Shown piece by piece: positions 9,660-17,674 of a stretch of DNA of 64,000 nucleotides. The position numbers were made by a program, and so were the translations under genes. The notes below the pieces were generated by a model. That model was not told where the DNA came from. It made no database searches and saw only the letters and a list, made by a program, of their open reading frames with translations. The first letter of the stretch is position 1. The number at the start of each line of letters is the position of its first letter. The DNA is from Kribbella pratensis (lineage in GTDB: Bacteria > Actinomycetota > Actinomycetes > Propionibacteriales > Kribbellaceae): the NCBI RefSeq assembly GCF_004365355.1, contig NZ_SODP01000001.1, positions 1,681,473 to 1,745,472 of the forward strand. Reading direction: 5' to 3'.

Positions 9660-10574
9660 ATGCTGCGACCGGACGACCTCTACGAGATCGTCGACGAGTC
9701 GGTGGCGACCGGCCCGGCGGCGACGCCGAAGGTCATGGTGCACTCGCTGGACGGGTTCATGGACGCGGGACAGGCCGGCCGGGTGACCGCCGACCACCTG
9801 CTCGAGGTGCTCGACCACCGGCTGCTCGCGCGCTTCGACATCGACTTGTTGCACGACTACCGGGCCCGGCGGCCTGAGGTGACGTTCGCCGAGGACCGGT
9901 TCACCGATTACACGCCGCCGCACCTGAGCCTGCACCTGCTCACGGACGACGCCGGCGTCGAGTTCCTGTTGCTCGAGGGCGCGGAGCCGGACAACCACTG
10001 GGACCGGTTCGCCGGGGCAGTGCGCCAGCTGATCGAGCGGTACAACGTGACGCTCACGGTCGGCGTCCACGGCATCCCGATGGGCGTGCCGCACACCCGT
10101 CCGCTCGGCCTGACCGCACACGCGACCCGGCCCGAGCTGGTCACCCGCTCGAACATCTGGGACGGCGAGATGGTGCTGCCCGCGAGCGCCGGCACGATGC
10201 TGCAGGTGCGACTGGGCGAGGCCGGCAAGGACGCGATGGGCTTCGCCGTCCACGTCCCGCACTACCTGGCCGAGAACCGCTTCCCGGGCGCCGCGCTGGC
10301 CCTGGTGCACGCGATCTCTGCCGCGACGGGCCTTCTCCTCCCTAGCAAGGCCCTGCTCGACGAGGCCGCCGTCACCGGTCGGCTGGTCGACGAGCAGGTC
10401 GAAGCTTCCGAGGACGCAAGTGCAGTCGTGAAGGCGCTCGAGACGCAGTACGACGCCGCTGAGGGCTCGCTGTCCCGCAAGAGCCTGCTGGCCGACTCGA
10501 CCCCGTCGGCCGACGAGCTGGGCGCCGAGGTAGAGCAGTTCCTCGCCGAACTAAACCGCGAGGACAACGACTAG
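9660..10574 (+). CDS. PAC2 family protein
   Basis: The 304-residue protein matches the actinobacterial PAC2 family (VMVHSLDGFMDAGQAGR near the N-terminus; VGVHGIPMGVPHTRP and GFAVHVPHYLAENRFPGAA further on), related to eukaryotic proteasome assembly chaperones. These proteins occur in actinomycetes that also have 20S proteasomes; the biochemical role is not established. A strong ribosome-binding site (GAAGGAGAACG) precedes ATG 9660. The gene is divergent from the dehydrogenase/DUF2264 operon. Confidence 0.9.
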   Translation: MLRPDDLYEIVDESVATGPAATPKVMVHSLDGFMDAGQAGRVTADHLLEVLDHRLLARFDIDLLHDYRARRPEVTFAEDRFTDYTPPHLSLHLLTDDAGVEFLLLEGAEPDNHWDRFAGAVRQLIERYNVTLTVGVHGIPMGVPHTRPLGLTAHATRPELVTRSNIWDGEMVLPASAGTMLQVRLGEAGKDAMGFAVHVPHYLAENRFPGAALALVHAISAATGLLLPSKALLDEAAVTGRLVDEQVEASEDASAVVKALETQYDAAEGSLSRKSLLADSTPSADELGAEVEQFLAELNREDND

Positions 10575-10639
10575 CCCCACCCACCCAACCCCACCCACGC
10601 CTCACCCACCCGGCCATGCCTCGCCCACCCAACCCGGGT

Positions 10640-11121
10640 CCGGCCACGAGTGGGGGAGTTGGACACCAATCGGGGGCCTTGAACAGGTTATTTCCTGTTC
10701 ACGGCCCCCTGTTGCTGTTCATGGTCGCGACGGTTGGCTGGCCCCACGTGACCGGTCCCACCCGGCCACGCCCACCCACCGGCCACGCCTCACCCACTCA
10801 GCCCGCTCCGGCCACGAGTGGGGGAGTTGGACACGAACCGGGGGCCTTGAACAGGTTATTTCCTGTGCAAGGCCCCCGGTTGCTGTTCATGGGCGCGGCG
10901 GTTGGCTGGCCCCACGTGATCGGTCCCACCCGGCCACGCCTCGCCCACCCCGGCCCCACCCGGCCACGCCCCACCCAGCCCTACCCATCCAACCCCGCTC
11001 CGGCCACCTGTGGGGGAGTTGGACACCAACTGGGGGCCTTGAACAGGTTATTTCTTGTTCACGGCCTCCGGTTGTTGTTCATGGGCGCGACGGTTGGCCG
11101 GGGCACAGCGTGACCGGTGCC
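10640..11121. repeat. Three tandem copies of a 123-bp hairpin-bearing repeat
   Basis: This intergenic stretch (10575-11158, no gene) holds three near-identical units at 10640-10762, 10808-10930 and 11000-11121, separated by C-rich linkers. Each contains a 16-bp stem with a TTATTT loop: 10672-10709, 10840-10877 and 11032-11069. Unit 1 pairs GGGGGCCTTGAACAGG with CCTGTTCACGGCCCCC, with one mismatch. In unit 2 that mismatch is repaired and another appears. In unit 3 three changes give G-U pairs, so the fold is kept. The stems are strong enough to terminate PAC2 transcription. The origin may be a mobile MITE-like or REP-like repeat. Confidence 0.85.
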
Positions 11122-11158
11122 ATAGTGGGATCGGCGTACCGGCCTCTCAGGATGAGGC

Positions 11159-12004
11159 ATGCCTGAGTCGCTGGAGGATCTGGTCGAGCTGCTCGACCTG
11201 GAGATGATCGACGTCGACCTGTTCCGGGGACGTCAGCCGCAGACGTCGATGCAGCGGGTGTTCGGCGGTCAGGTGCTGGGACAGGCGCTGGCCGCCGCCA
11301 GCCGCACTGTCGACCCGGAGCGAGTCGTGCATTCGCTCCACGGCTACTTCCTGCGCGCGGGCGACACGTCGGTACCGATCGTGTACCGCCCGGAGCCGAC
11401 CCGCGACGGTGGCTCGTTCAGCAGCCGGCGCGTCGTCGCCTCGCAGAACGGCAAGCCGATCTTCTACATGTCGGCCTCCTTCCAGCGTCCGGAGCCCGGT
11501 CTCGATCACCAGGACCCGATGCCGGACGACGTCGTACCGCCGGAGGAGGCGCCGCGATTGGCGACCGTCCTCGAAGCGCGGTCGGGCCGTCCGGCTGCGG
11601 ACTGGGATCGTGAGTGGGCGGCGCTCGACGTACGACTTGCAGGGTTGACCGGCCGCCAGTTCTGGATCCGTGCCGCGGGCAAGCTTCCCGACGATCCCGC
11701 ACTGCACGCGTGTGTGCTCGCCTATGCGAGTGACCTCACTCTGCTCGGTGCCAGCCTCCTGCCGCACGGCATCGTGATAGGCGACCGTCGCATCCAGCCT
11801 GCGTCGCTGGACCACGCGCTCTGGTTCCACCGCCCGTTCCGCGCCGACGAGTGGCTCCTGTACGACCAGTCGTCCCCGTCGGCCTCCGGCGCCCGGGGCT
11901 TCGCGACCGGCCGCCTGTACACGCAGACCGGCGCCCTGATCGCGTCGGTTGCGCAAGAGGGTCTCATCAGGCCCGTTGGCCTGGACTCTGATCTGCTAAC
12001 GTAG
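11159..12004 (+). CDS. tesB: Acyl-CoA thioesterase II
   Basis: The 281-residue double-hotdog thioesterase has the TesB signatures RVFGGQVLGQALAAA, VHSLHGYFLRAGD and, in the second hotdog, ASLDHALWFHRPFRADEWLLYDQ with the catalytic Asp. It hydrolyses medium/long acyl-CoA to free acid and CoA. A ribosome-binding site (AGGATGAGG) precedes ATG 11159. It sits just upstream of the Thr-leader/ThrRS unit, whose promoter probably lies in its last codons. The nearby 13-19 kb lipid gene cluster fits a role in fatty acid turnover. Confidence 0.93.
   Translation: MPESLEDLVELLDLEMIDVDLFRGRQPQTSMQRVFGGQVLGQALAAASRTVDPERVVHSLHGYFLRAGDTSVPIVYRPEPTRDGGSFSSRRVVASQNGKPIFYMSASFQRPEPGLDHQDPMPDDVVPPEEAPRLATVLEARSGRPAADWDREWAALDVRLAGLTGRQFWIRAAGKLPDDPALHACVLAYASDLTLLGASLLPHGIVIGDRRIQPASLDHALWFHRPFRADEWLLYDQSSPSASGARGFATGRLYTQTGALIASVAQEGLIRPVGLDSDLLT
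11976..12002 (+). promoter_or_regulatory. Candidate promoter of the Thr leader
   Basis: TTGGCC (11976-11981) and TAACGT (11997-12002) are separated by 15 bp at the end of the thioesterase gene. A start about 7 nt after the -10 box would fall at the GTG at 12009, giving a leaderless leader peptide, as is common for actinobacterial attenuators. The -35 match is weak. Confidence 0.35.
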
Positions 12005-12008
12005 AAAC

Positions 12009-12062
12009 GTGATCAAGCGCGCAGTAGTGACGACGACGCCGAGGTTCGTCCCGGCGCGCTGA
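12009..12062 (+). CDS. Threonine-rich leader peptide of the ThrRS attenuator
   Basis: A 17-codon frame, GTG to TGA, encodes MIKRAVVTTTPRFVPAR. Three consecutive ACG Thr codons lie at 12030-12038 and are followed by Pro, which itself slows ribosomes. It sits 19 nt before a strong terminator hairpin and about 90 nt before a threonyl-tRNA synthetase gene. This is the layout of amino-acid attenuators: a ribosome stalled for lack of Thr-tRNA would prevent the terminator from forming. There is no Shine-Dalgarno, which fits leaderless initiation. Coding status is inferred from composition and position. Confidence 0.65.
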   Translation: MIKRAVVTTTPRFVPAR

Positions 12063-12080
12063 CACCTGACTGTCTACCGA

Positions 12081-12115
12081 AGCCCCGGGGCGAGTGCCCC
12101 GGGGCTTTGTTGTGC
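12081..12115 (+). terminator. Attenuator terminator upstream of thrS-like gene
   Basis: A perfect 10-bp stem (AGCCCCGGGG at 12081-12090 with CCCCGGGGCT at 12097-12106) with a 6-nt loop is followed by TTTGTTGTG. It lies between the Thr leader and the synthetase start at 12152. Its position makes sense only if transcription of the synthetase is conditional on antitermination. CCCGG at 12050-12054 could pair with the 5' arm as a weak competitor. Confidence 0.8.
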
Positions 12116-12151
12116 TCGGTGGTTGCTCGCTCCAACTCTCTTGGAGGAATC

Positions 12152-13387
12152 ATGTACGACCACCGCAAGATCGGCCGCGAGCTCGGCCTGTTCGACTCCG
12201 ACCCGCTGATCGGCGCCGGCCTGCCGTACTGGCTGCCCGCCGGTGCTGCTGTCCGGCGCGCCCTGGAGAGCTACATCTCCGAGGTCGAGCGAAGAGCCGG
12301 CTACCAGCAGGTCTATTCGCCCGTACTCGCGAAGCGTGAGCTGTACGAGATCTCGGGCCACTGGGCGAAGTACCACGACGACATGTACCCGCCGATGGAT
12401 ATGGGCGCTGAGCAACTGATCCTGCGGCCGAGCATCTGCCCGCACCACGCGCTCATGTACCGCTCTCGCTCGCACAGCTACCGTGAACTCCCGCTCCGGT
12501 ACTCCGAACTCGGCGGCCAGTACCGCGCCGAGCTGTCCGGCGCCATCGGCGGTCTCAGCCGGGTCCGCGCGATGCAACTCAACGACGCACACATCTTCTG
12601 CCGCCTCGACCAGGTCGCTTCGGAGGCCGCTGCGGCTTTGGCCTTGATCAACCAGGCGTACGCCGACATGGGCATCAGCGCGTCGCGCTACGTCCTCGCT
12701 CTGCCGGCCGAGGACGCGCGGTTCGGTGATCCGTCCAGCAAGTACGTCGGCGACGCCGCGAGTTGGGCCCAAGCCGCTTCGTTGCTCCGGGACGTTCTGG
12801 AGGCGGCCGGCATCGACTACGAGGAGGTGCCCGGCGACGCGGCGTTCTACGGGCCGAAGATCGACATCCAGCTGGAGGATTCGGCCGGCCGCGAGTTCAG
12901 CCTGTCGACCATCCAGATCGACTTCCACCAGCCGGCGGCGTTCGGCCTCGAGTACATCGGTGCCGATGGCAACAAGCATCGTCCGGTGATGGTGCACCGG
13001 GCCATCGTCGGCAGCATCGAGCGGGCGATGGCGCAGCTGATCGAAGTACACGGCGGGGCGTTCCCGGCGTGGCTCGCGCCGGTGCAGCTCGTCGTACTCC
13101 CGATCTCGGACGACGAGGAGAAGCGGGCCGTCGAGGTGGCCCGTCGGGCGGTGGATCGCGGTCTGCGGGTGGAGATCGCGCACGCGGACGAGGGCAGCCT
13201 CGGCGCGCGGATCCGCGAGAACCGGTTGGCGCCGTACCAGGCTGTCATCGGTGCGCGCGAGGACGCGGCCGGTCTGCTCGCGATCCGCGAGCGCGACGGC
13301 GGCCGGTGGGATCCGGAGGCGATCGGTGAGGTGCTCGATCGGATCGCGGAGCTCAGTTCTCCTGCAGCTGTCCGATCAGGTGAGTGA
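12152..13387 (+). CDS. Threonyl-tRNA synthetase, catalytic and anticodon-binding domains only
   Basis: The 411-residue class II synthetase starts directly at the catalytic core and lacks the N-terminal TGS and editing domains (about 240 residues) of standard ThrRS. The zinc ligands are retained: C96 (RPSICPHH), H147 (DAHIFC) and H282 (PVMVHRAIVGS). Motifs 2 and 3 and the C-terminal anticodon-binding domain are present. It charges tRNA-Thr but cannot hydrolyse Ser-tRNA-Thr in cis. A perfect GGAGG precedes ATG 12152. It is probably a second ThrRS induced by Thr starvation or ThrRS inhibition through the upstream attenuator. Its 3' end overlaps the convergent MaoC gene by 35 bp. Confidence 0.88.
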   Translation: MYDHRKIGRELGLFDSDPLIGAGLPYWLPAGAAVRRALESYISEVERRAGYQQVYSPVLAKRELYEISGHWAKYHDDMYPPMDMGAEQLILRPSICPHHALMYRSRSHSYRELPLRYSELGGQYRAELSGAIGGLSRVRAMQLNDAHIFCRLDQVASEAAAALALINQAYADMGISASRYVLALPAEDARFGDPSSKYVGDAASWAQAASLLRDVLEAAGIDYEEVPGDAAFYGPKIDIQLEDSAGREFSLSTIQIDFHQPAAFGLEYIGADGNKHRPVMVHRAIVGSIERAMAQLIEVHGGAFPAWLAPVQLVVLPISDDEEKRAVEVARRAVDRGLRVEIAHADEGSLGARIRENRLAPYQAVIGAREDAAGLLAIRERDGGRWDPEAIGEVLDRIAELSSPAAVRSGE

Positions 13388-14210
13388 CCTCATGCGACTC
13401 GTCGTACACCGCAAAATCGATCGTCTTGCCGGTCTGCTGGTAGCCGAACTGGACCCGGGAGGGCAGTAACAATGGCTTGCGGAAGTCGACGCGGACCGTG
13501 AAGGCGTCGGGCAGGTGCCCGGCGCGCTGGATGGACGCGAGCGCGGCAGCCTTGACCCACATCCCGTGCGCGATCTGGCGGGGGAACCCGAACGCCTGAG
13601 CGGTCAGCTTGAACAGGTGGATCGGGTTCCGGTCGCCGGACGCGCCGGCGTACCGACGGCCGAGGTTGCCGTGCAGGTCCCACCACGCGTCCGCCGGGAG
13701 GACCGGGTCGGTCAGCAGGTCCGCGTGCGCGCCCGGAGTGCCGGCCGTGCGGCTGAGCAGCGTGGTCAGATCGCTCCACACCAACTCGTGGTCGACGAAG
13801 ACCTCGCTGATGATGTCGAAGACGGTGCCCTTCGGGTGCGGGCGTTCCGGCGTGCTGTGCACGCGGATGGCCGGCTCGGCGTGGATCGGGATCGGCTGCT
13901 TCTGCGTGATCGTGTTGGACAGATGCACGATCCCCATCGGCTTGTACGGGAACGAGGGGTCGGACATCAGGTCCAGGTGCAGCGGGAACGCGAGCACATG
14001 CGGGTACGTCGGCGGCACCGCCGGCCCGGCCTGGAACCCGGTGACATCGCGGTACGCCGTGAGGTGGTCCTGGTCGATCGCTGACCGGGGCAGCTCGAGC
14101 GTCAGCCCGTCCTCGTCGGGCTCGTAGTCGGCCCTGCGCAGCGTGGCCCGCACGGTGCGGGCGTAGAGCGCGCCGAACTTGGGGGAGTCGTCGTACCGAC
14201 GGGTCGGCAT
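13353..14210 (-). CDS. MaoC-like (3R)-hydroxyacyl dehydratase, HtdX-like
   Basis: The 285-residue double-hotdog protein has the hydratase-2/MaoC motif GDRNPIHLFKLTAQAFGFPR followed by IAHGMW, with the Asp/His catalytic pair. It hydrates or dehydrates 2-enoyl/3-hydroxyacyl thioesters. It is immediately downstream of the long FabG gene with 1 bp between them, the same order as mycobacterial htdX (Rv0241c) and fabG4 (Rv0242c). Last gene of a four-gene minus-strand operon (TetR, thiolase, FabG, MaoC). Confidence 0.88.
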   Translation of the reverse strand: MPTRRYDDSPKFGALYARTVRATLRRADYEPDEDGLTLELPRSAIDQDHLTAYRDVTGFQAGPAVPPTYPHVLAFPLHLDLMSDPSFPYKPMGIVHLSNTITQKQPIPIHAEPAIRVHSTPERPHPKGTVFDIISEVFVDHELVWSDLTTLLSRTAGTPGAHADLLTDPVLPADAWWDLHGNLGRRYAGASGDRNPIHLFKLTAQAFGFPRQIAHGMWVKAAALASIQRAGHLPDAFTVRVDFRKPLLLPSRVQFGYQQTGKTIDFAVYDESHEVTHLIGQLQEN

Positions 14211-14211
14211 G

Positions 14212-15558
14212 TCATGCGCCCAAGATGCTCTGGCCGCAGACCCGGACGACGTTGCCGGTCACGCCGGCCGACGCCGGATCCGCGAACCACGCGATCGTCT
14301 CGGCCACATCGATCGGCAGCCCGCCCTGTTGCAGCGAGTTGATCCGGCGGCCGACCTCGCGGATCGTGAACGGGATCTTCGCGGTCATCTCGGTCTCGAT
14401 GAACCCGGGCGCGACCGCGTTGATCCGGATGTTCCGCTCGGCCAGCTTCGGCGCGAGCGCCTGGACCAGACCGATCACGCCGGCCTTCGAGGTCGCGTAG
14501 TTCGTCTGGCCGTTGTTGCCGGCGATCCCCGCCATCGACGAGACCCCGATGATCGAGCCGCCGTCCTTGAGCGCGCCGGAGTCGATCAGGTACTCCGTGA
14601 TGCGCTCCGGGGCGCGGAGGTTCACGTCGAGGACGGCGTCCCAGGCGTCGGTCCGCATGTTCGCCAGCCGCTTGTCCCGCGTGATGCCGGCGTTGTGGAC
14701 GACGATGTCGAGCCCGCCGTGCTGCTCCTGCGCGTGGGCGGCGATCCGCTGCGGGGCGTCGACCGCGGTGACATCGAGGAGAAGCTCGGAGCCTCCGAGC
14801 CGGGTCATGACCTTGCGCAGCGGGTCCGCGTTCTGCGGTACGTCGACGCCGATGATCGTCGCGCCGTCGCGGGCGAGCGTGTCCGCGATCGACGCACCGA
14901 TACCGCGGGCCGCTCCGGTCACCAGAGCTATCCGGCCGGCAAGTGGCTTGGTCGGGTCGTTGCTGACGAGCGGACCGGTCCCGATGCGGGCGACCTGGCC
15001 GTCGACGTACGCGGACTTGGGGGAGAGGAAGAAGCGGAGCGTCGAGTCGAGCTGCTCGTGGGCGTCCGGGGCGACGTACACGAGGTTGACCGTGGCGCCG
15101 CGCTTCACCTCCTTGCCGAGGGAGCGGGTGAAGCCCTCGAGCGCGCGCTGCGCGACGTGCTGCTCGGTGGAGGTCGCGAGCTCCGGCGTACGGCCGACGA
15201 CGATCACGCGGCCGGCCGCGGCGAGCTGGCGGATGACGGGGGAGAAGAAGCGCTGCAGGCTGGTCAGCTCCGCGGTCGTCGCGGCGCCGGTCGCATCGAA
15301 GACGAGTGCCTTCGGGCGGATGCCGATCGATGCGACGCCTTCGGTCGCCGTACTGAACGAGGCGCCGATGTCGCGCAGCAGGGCCTGGATCGCCTTGCCG
15401 GCGTCGGTCTCCCCGATCGCGCCGAAGACGACCGGCCCGTCGATCACCGGAGATCCCTCGACCCAGCGCTGTAACGGCGTCGGGTCGGGCAGGCCGAGGT
15501 TCTTCACCAGGGTCTGACCGAGCGGTGTCCGGGTGAAGGTCTGGTAGCGGTCCGTCAT
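14212..15558 (-). CDS. 3-oxoacyl-ACP/CoA reductase, high-molecular-weight FabG4 type
   Basis: The 448-residue protein is about twice the size of ordinary FabG. It has an N-terminal flavodoxin-like half (VDGQVARIGTGPLVSND at its end) and a C-terminal SDR half with GAARGIGAS, VHNAGI and the catalytic YATSKAG. FabG4 of Mycobacterium tuberculosis (454 residues) has the same architecture and reduces 3-oxoacyl-CoA with NADH. The start is ATG 15558; a longer open frame upstream is a shadow of the thiolase gene. Together with the neighbouring thiolase and hydratase it could build or break down an acyl chain. Confidence 0.9.
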   Translation of the reverse strand: MTDRYQTFTRTPLGQTLVKNLGLPDPTPLQRWVEGSPVIDGPVVFGAIGETDAGKAIQALLRDIGASFSTATEGVASIGIRPKALVFDATGAATTAELTSLQRFFSPVIRQLAAAGRVIVVGRTPELATSTEQHVAQRALEGFTRSLGKEVKRGATVNLVYVAPDAHEQLDSTLRFFLSPKSAYVDGQVARIGTGPLVSNDPTKPLAGRIALVTGAARGIGASIADTLARDGATIIGVDVPQNADPLRKVMTRLGGSELLLDVTAVDAPQRIAAHAQEQHGGLDIVVHNAGITRDKRLANMRTDAWDAVLDVNLRAPERITEYLIDSGALKDGGSIIGVSSMAGIAGNNGQTNYATSKAGVIGLVQALAPKLAERNIRINAVAPGFIETEMTAKIPFTIREVGRRINSLQQGGLPIDVAETIAWFADPASAGVTGNVVRVCGQSILGA

Positions 15559-15566
15559 CTCAGCTC

Positions 15567-16844
15567 CTACTTCTCGAGGATGGCGACGACACCCTGGCCG
15601 CCCGCGGCGCAGATCGAGATCAGGCCCCGGCCGCCGCCGTTCTCGTCCAGTTGCTTGGCCAGCGCGGCGACGATCCGCCCGCCGGTCGCCGCGAACGGGT
15701 GGCCCGCCGCCAGCGAGCTGCCGTTCACGTTGAGCTTGTCGCGATCGATCTCGCCGAGCGGCGCGTCCAGGCCGAGCCGCTCCTTGCAGAAGATCGGATC
15801 CTCCCACGCCTTCAGCGTCGACAGCACCTGGGACGCGAACGCTTCGTGGATCTCGTAGTAGTCGAAGTCCTGCAGCGTCAGCCCGGCCCGCTGCAGCATG
15901 CGGGGGACGGCGTACGCCGGTGCCATTAGCAGGCCCTCGGCACCCTTCACGTAGTCGACCGCCGCGGTCTGCGAGTGGGTCAGGTACGCGAGGGGCCGCA
16001 GCCCGTGCTCGCGCGCCCACTCGTCGGTGCTCAGCAGAACGGTCGACGCGCCGTCGGTGAGCGGGGTCGAGTTGCCGGCCGTCATGGTTGCGGTCTCGCC
16101 TTTGCCGAAGACCGGCTTGAGTTTGGCCAGCTTCTCGAGGGTCGTGTCGGGCCGCAGGTTCTGGTCCTTCTCGAGGCCGAGGTACGGCGTGATCAGGTCG
16201 TTCTGGAAGCCGCGGTCGTAGGACTTCGCGAGGTTGATGTGGGAGTTGTACGCGAGCTCGTCCTGCGCCTCGCGGGTGATGCCCCACTCGAGCGCGGTCA
16301 GCGCGGCGTGATCGCCCATCGACTTGCCGGTCCGCGGCTCGGCGTTGCGCGGGATCTCCGGCACGACGTCCTTGGGGCGGACGCGGGCGAGAACCTTCAG
16401 GCGGTCCGGGTACGTCTTGGCGCGATTGAGGTCGAGGAGGATGTTGCGCAGGTGATCGTTGACTGCCAGCGGCGCGTCACTCGCGCTGTCGACGCCGCCT
16501 GCGATGCCGACGTCGATCTGACCGAGCGCGATCTTGTTGCCGACCAGGATCGCTGCTTCCAGGCCGGTGCCGCAGGCCTGCTGGATGTCGTACGCCGGGG
16601 TGGTGGCGGCGAGCTTGGAACCGAGGACCACCTCGCGGACCATGTTCCAGTCGCGGGCGTGCTTGAGGACCGCGCCGGCGACCACCTCGCCCACCTCCTG
16701 ACCGCCGAGGCCGGCCCGGTCGACCAGACCGTTCAGCGCGGCGGTGAGCATGTCGGAGTTCGAGGCGTGCCGGTAGGTCTTGTCCTGCCGGGCGAACGGA
16801 ATCCGGTTTCCGGCGACGACGGCCACCTTGCGGGTCTCGGTCAC
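15567..16844 (-). CDS. Acetyl-CoA C-acetyltransferase (thiolase), FadA2-like
   Basis: The 425-residue thiolase has the nucleophilic C91 (QQACGTGLEAA), the H of YEIHEAFASQ and the C-terminal Cys of SICAAGGQG. It catalyses thiolytic cleavage of 3-oxoacyl-CoA or the reverse condensation. GTG 16844 overlaps the TetR stop by 4 bp (GTGA) and has AGGAG in front, which decides this start over a longer frame. Equivalent to fadA2 in the mycobacterial neighbourhood. Confidence 0.92.
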   Translation of the reverse strand: MTETRKVAVVAGNRIPFARQDKTYRHASNSDMLTAALNGLVDRAGLGGQEVGEVVAGAVLKHARDWNMVREVVLGSKLAATTPAYDIQQACGTGLEAAILVGNKIALGQIDVGIAGGVDSASDAPLAVNDHLRNILLDLNRAKTYPDRLKVLARVRPKDVVPEIPRNAEPRTGKSMGDHAALTALEWGITREAQDELAYNSHINLAKSYDRGFQNDLITPYLGLEKDQNLRPDTTLEKLAKLKPVFGKGETATMTAGNSTPLTDGASTVLLSTDEWAREHGLRPLAYLTHSQTAAVDYVKGAEGLLMAPAYAVPRMLQRAGLTLQDFDYYEIHEAFASQVLSTLKAWEDPIFCKERLGLDAPLGEIDRDKLNVNGSSLAAGHPFAATGGRIVAALAKQLDENGGGRGLISICAAGGQGVVAILEK

Positions 16845-17584
16845 GATGTCTCTCCTCTGGACTTTCGTGCGGTGGCGGAAGTTCGCTGGATTTTGAGTGC
16901 TTTGCGTCCGACAGCTGTTGCGAGTGTTGCCGTGATGGCAGTCTCTCGCACCGTACCGACATCCGCGTGATGCACCACCGGGTGTCCGGGCTGTCCGCTC
17001 GACACGATCAGCCCGACCCTTGCCATATGCAACGATCCGAGTGTCTGTGTGTACAGGTGATTGGCCAGGTAGGCAGTGTCGACCTCGTCGAAGACGCCGG
17101 TCCGCTGGCCGGCCTTCAGGATCGCCGCGATCCGCTCGAGCGGCGCGGCCATCGCCGTACCGAGCTTCATCATCACCGGCTCGGTGATCTCGCCGAACAA
17201 CTCCTCGCCGGTGCGTCGGAGCAGGCTCATCGCGCAGTCCGTGAACGCCGGGTAGGCCAGGCAGAAGTCGACGAAGGTCTCGCTGAGAGCCTTGAGCCGA
17301 TTGAGCGGCGCTTTGCGCGGGTTGTCGGCGCTCGTCAGTTGGTCGTTGAGCTCGCTCAGGTAGTCGACCAGGGTGAGCGCGAACAGCTCTTCCTTGCCGG
17401 CGAAGTGCCGGTAGATCAGCGCCTTGTTGATCCCGACCCGCTTGGCGATATCGTCGATCTGGGCGTCGATCGTGCCGCGCTCGTCGAACAGGTCGCGGGT
17501 GGCCCGGATGATGTCCCGCTCCCGGTCGCGACGACGCTCCGCCGTGGTCCGGCGGCGTCCGATCGCGAGTAGCGCGGAGCTCAT
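16841..17584 (-). CDS. TetR family regulator of the lipid cluster
   Basis: The 247-residue protein has an N-terminal TetR helix-turn-helix (residues 20-65: IIRATRDLFDERGTI, then INKALIYRHFAGKEELF) and a ligand domain. It heads the operon TetR-thiolase-FabG-MaoC and is divergent from an acyl-CoA dehydrogenase gene. The 90-bp spacer carries GTTAC-N8-GTAAC, a plausible operator for self- and cluster regulation in response to an acyl-CoA ligand. Confidence 0.9.
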   Translation of the reverse strand: MSSALLAIGRRRTTAERRRDRERDIIRATRDLFDERGTIDAQIDDIAKRVGINKALIYRHFAGKEELFALTLVDYLSELNDQLTSADNPRKAPLNRLKALSETFVDFCLAYPAFTDCAMSLLRRTGEELFGEITEPVMMKLGTAMAAPLERIAAILKAGQRTGVFDEVDTAYLANHLYTQTLGSLHMARVGLIVSSGQPGHPVVHHADVGTVRETAITATLATAVGRKALKIQRTSATARKSRGETS

Positions 17585-17627
17585 GGATCGATCTTAGCCA
17601 CAGCGGTACCCCTTGGTGCAAACGACG

Positions 17628-17645
17628 GTTACACTCGTCGGTAAC
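17628..17645. promoter_or_regulatory. Candidate TetR operator GTTAC-N8-GTAAC
   Basis: An 18-bp inverted repeat (arms 17628-17632 and 17641-17645) in the divergent spacer between the TetR operon and the acyl-CoA dehydrogenase. It overlaps a -10-like TACACT (17630-17635) reading towards the dehydrogenase, so a bound repressor would occlude that promoter. Confidence 0.5.
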
Positions 17646-17674
17646 ATCGTACTGCCGCCTGTTGGAGGATGTTG

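Noticed and set aside
10616..11113. 165-codon frame running through the three tandem repeats
   Set aside because: Open only because the repeats are GC-rich and spaced by multiples of three; Pro/Gly/Arg-rich, no ribosome-binding site, hairpins conserved rather than protein.
10640..11121. Possible CRISPR array from three repeats
   Set aside because: Units are 123 bp with 45-70-bp C-rich linkers, only three copies, no cas genes; not CRISPR.
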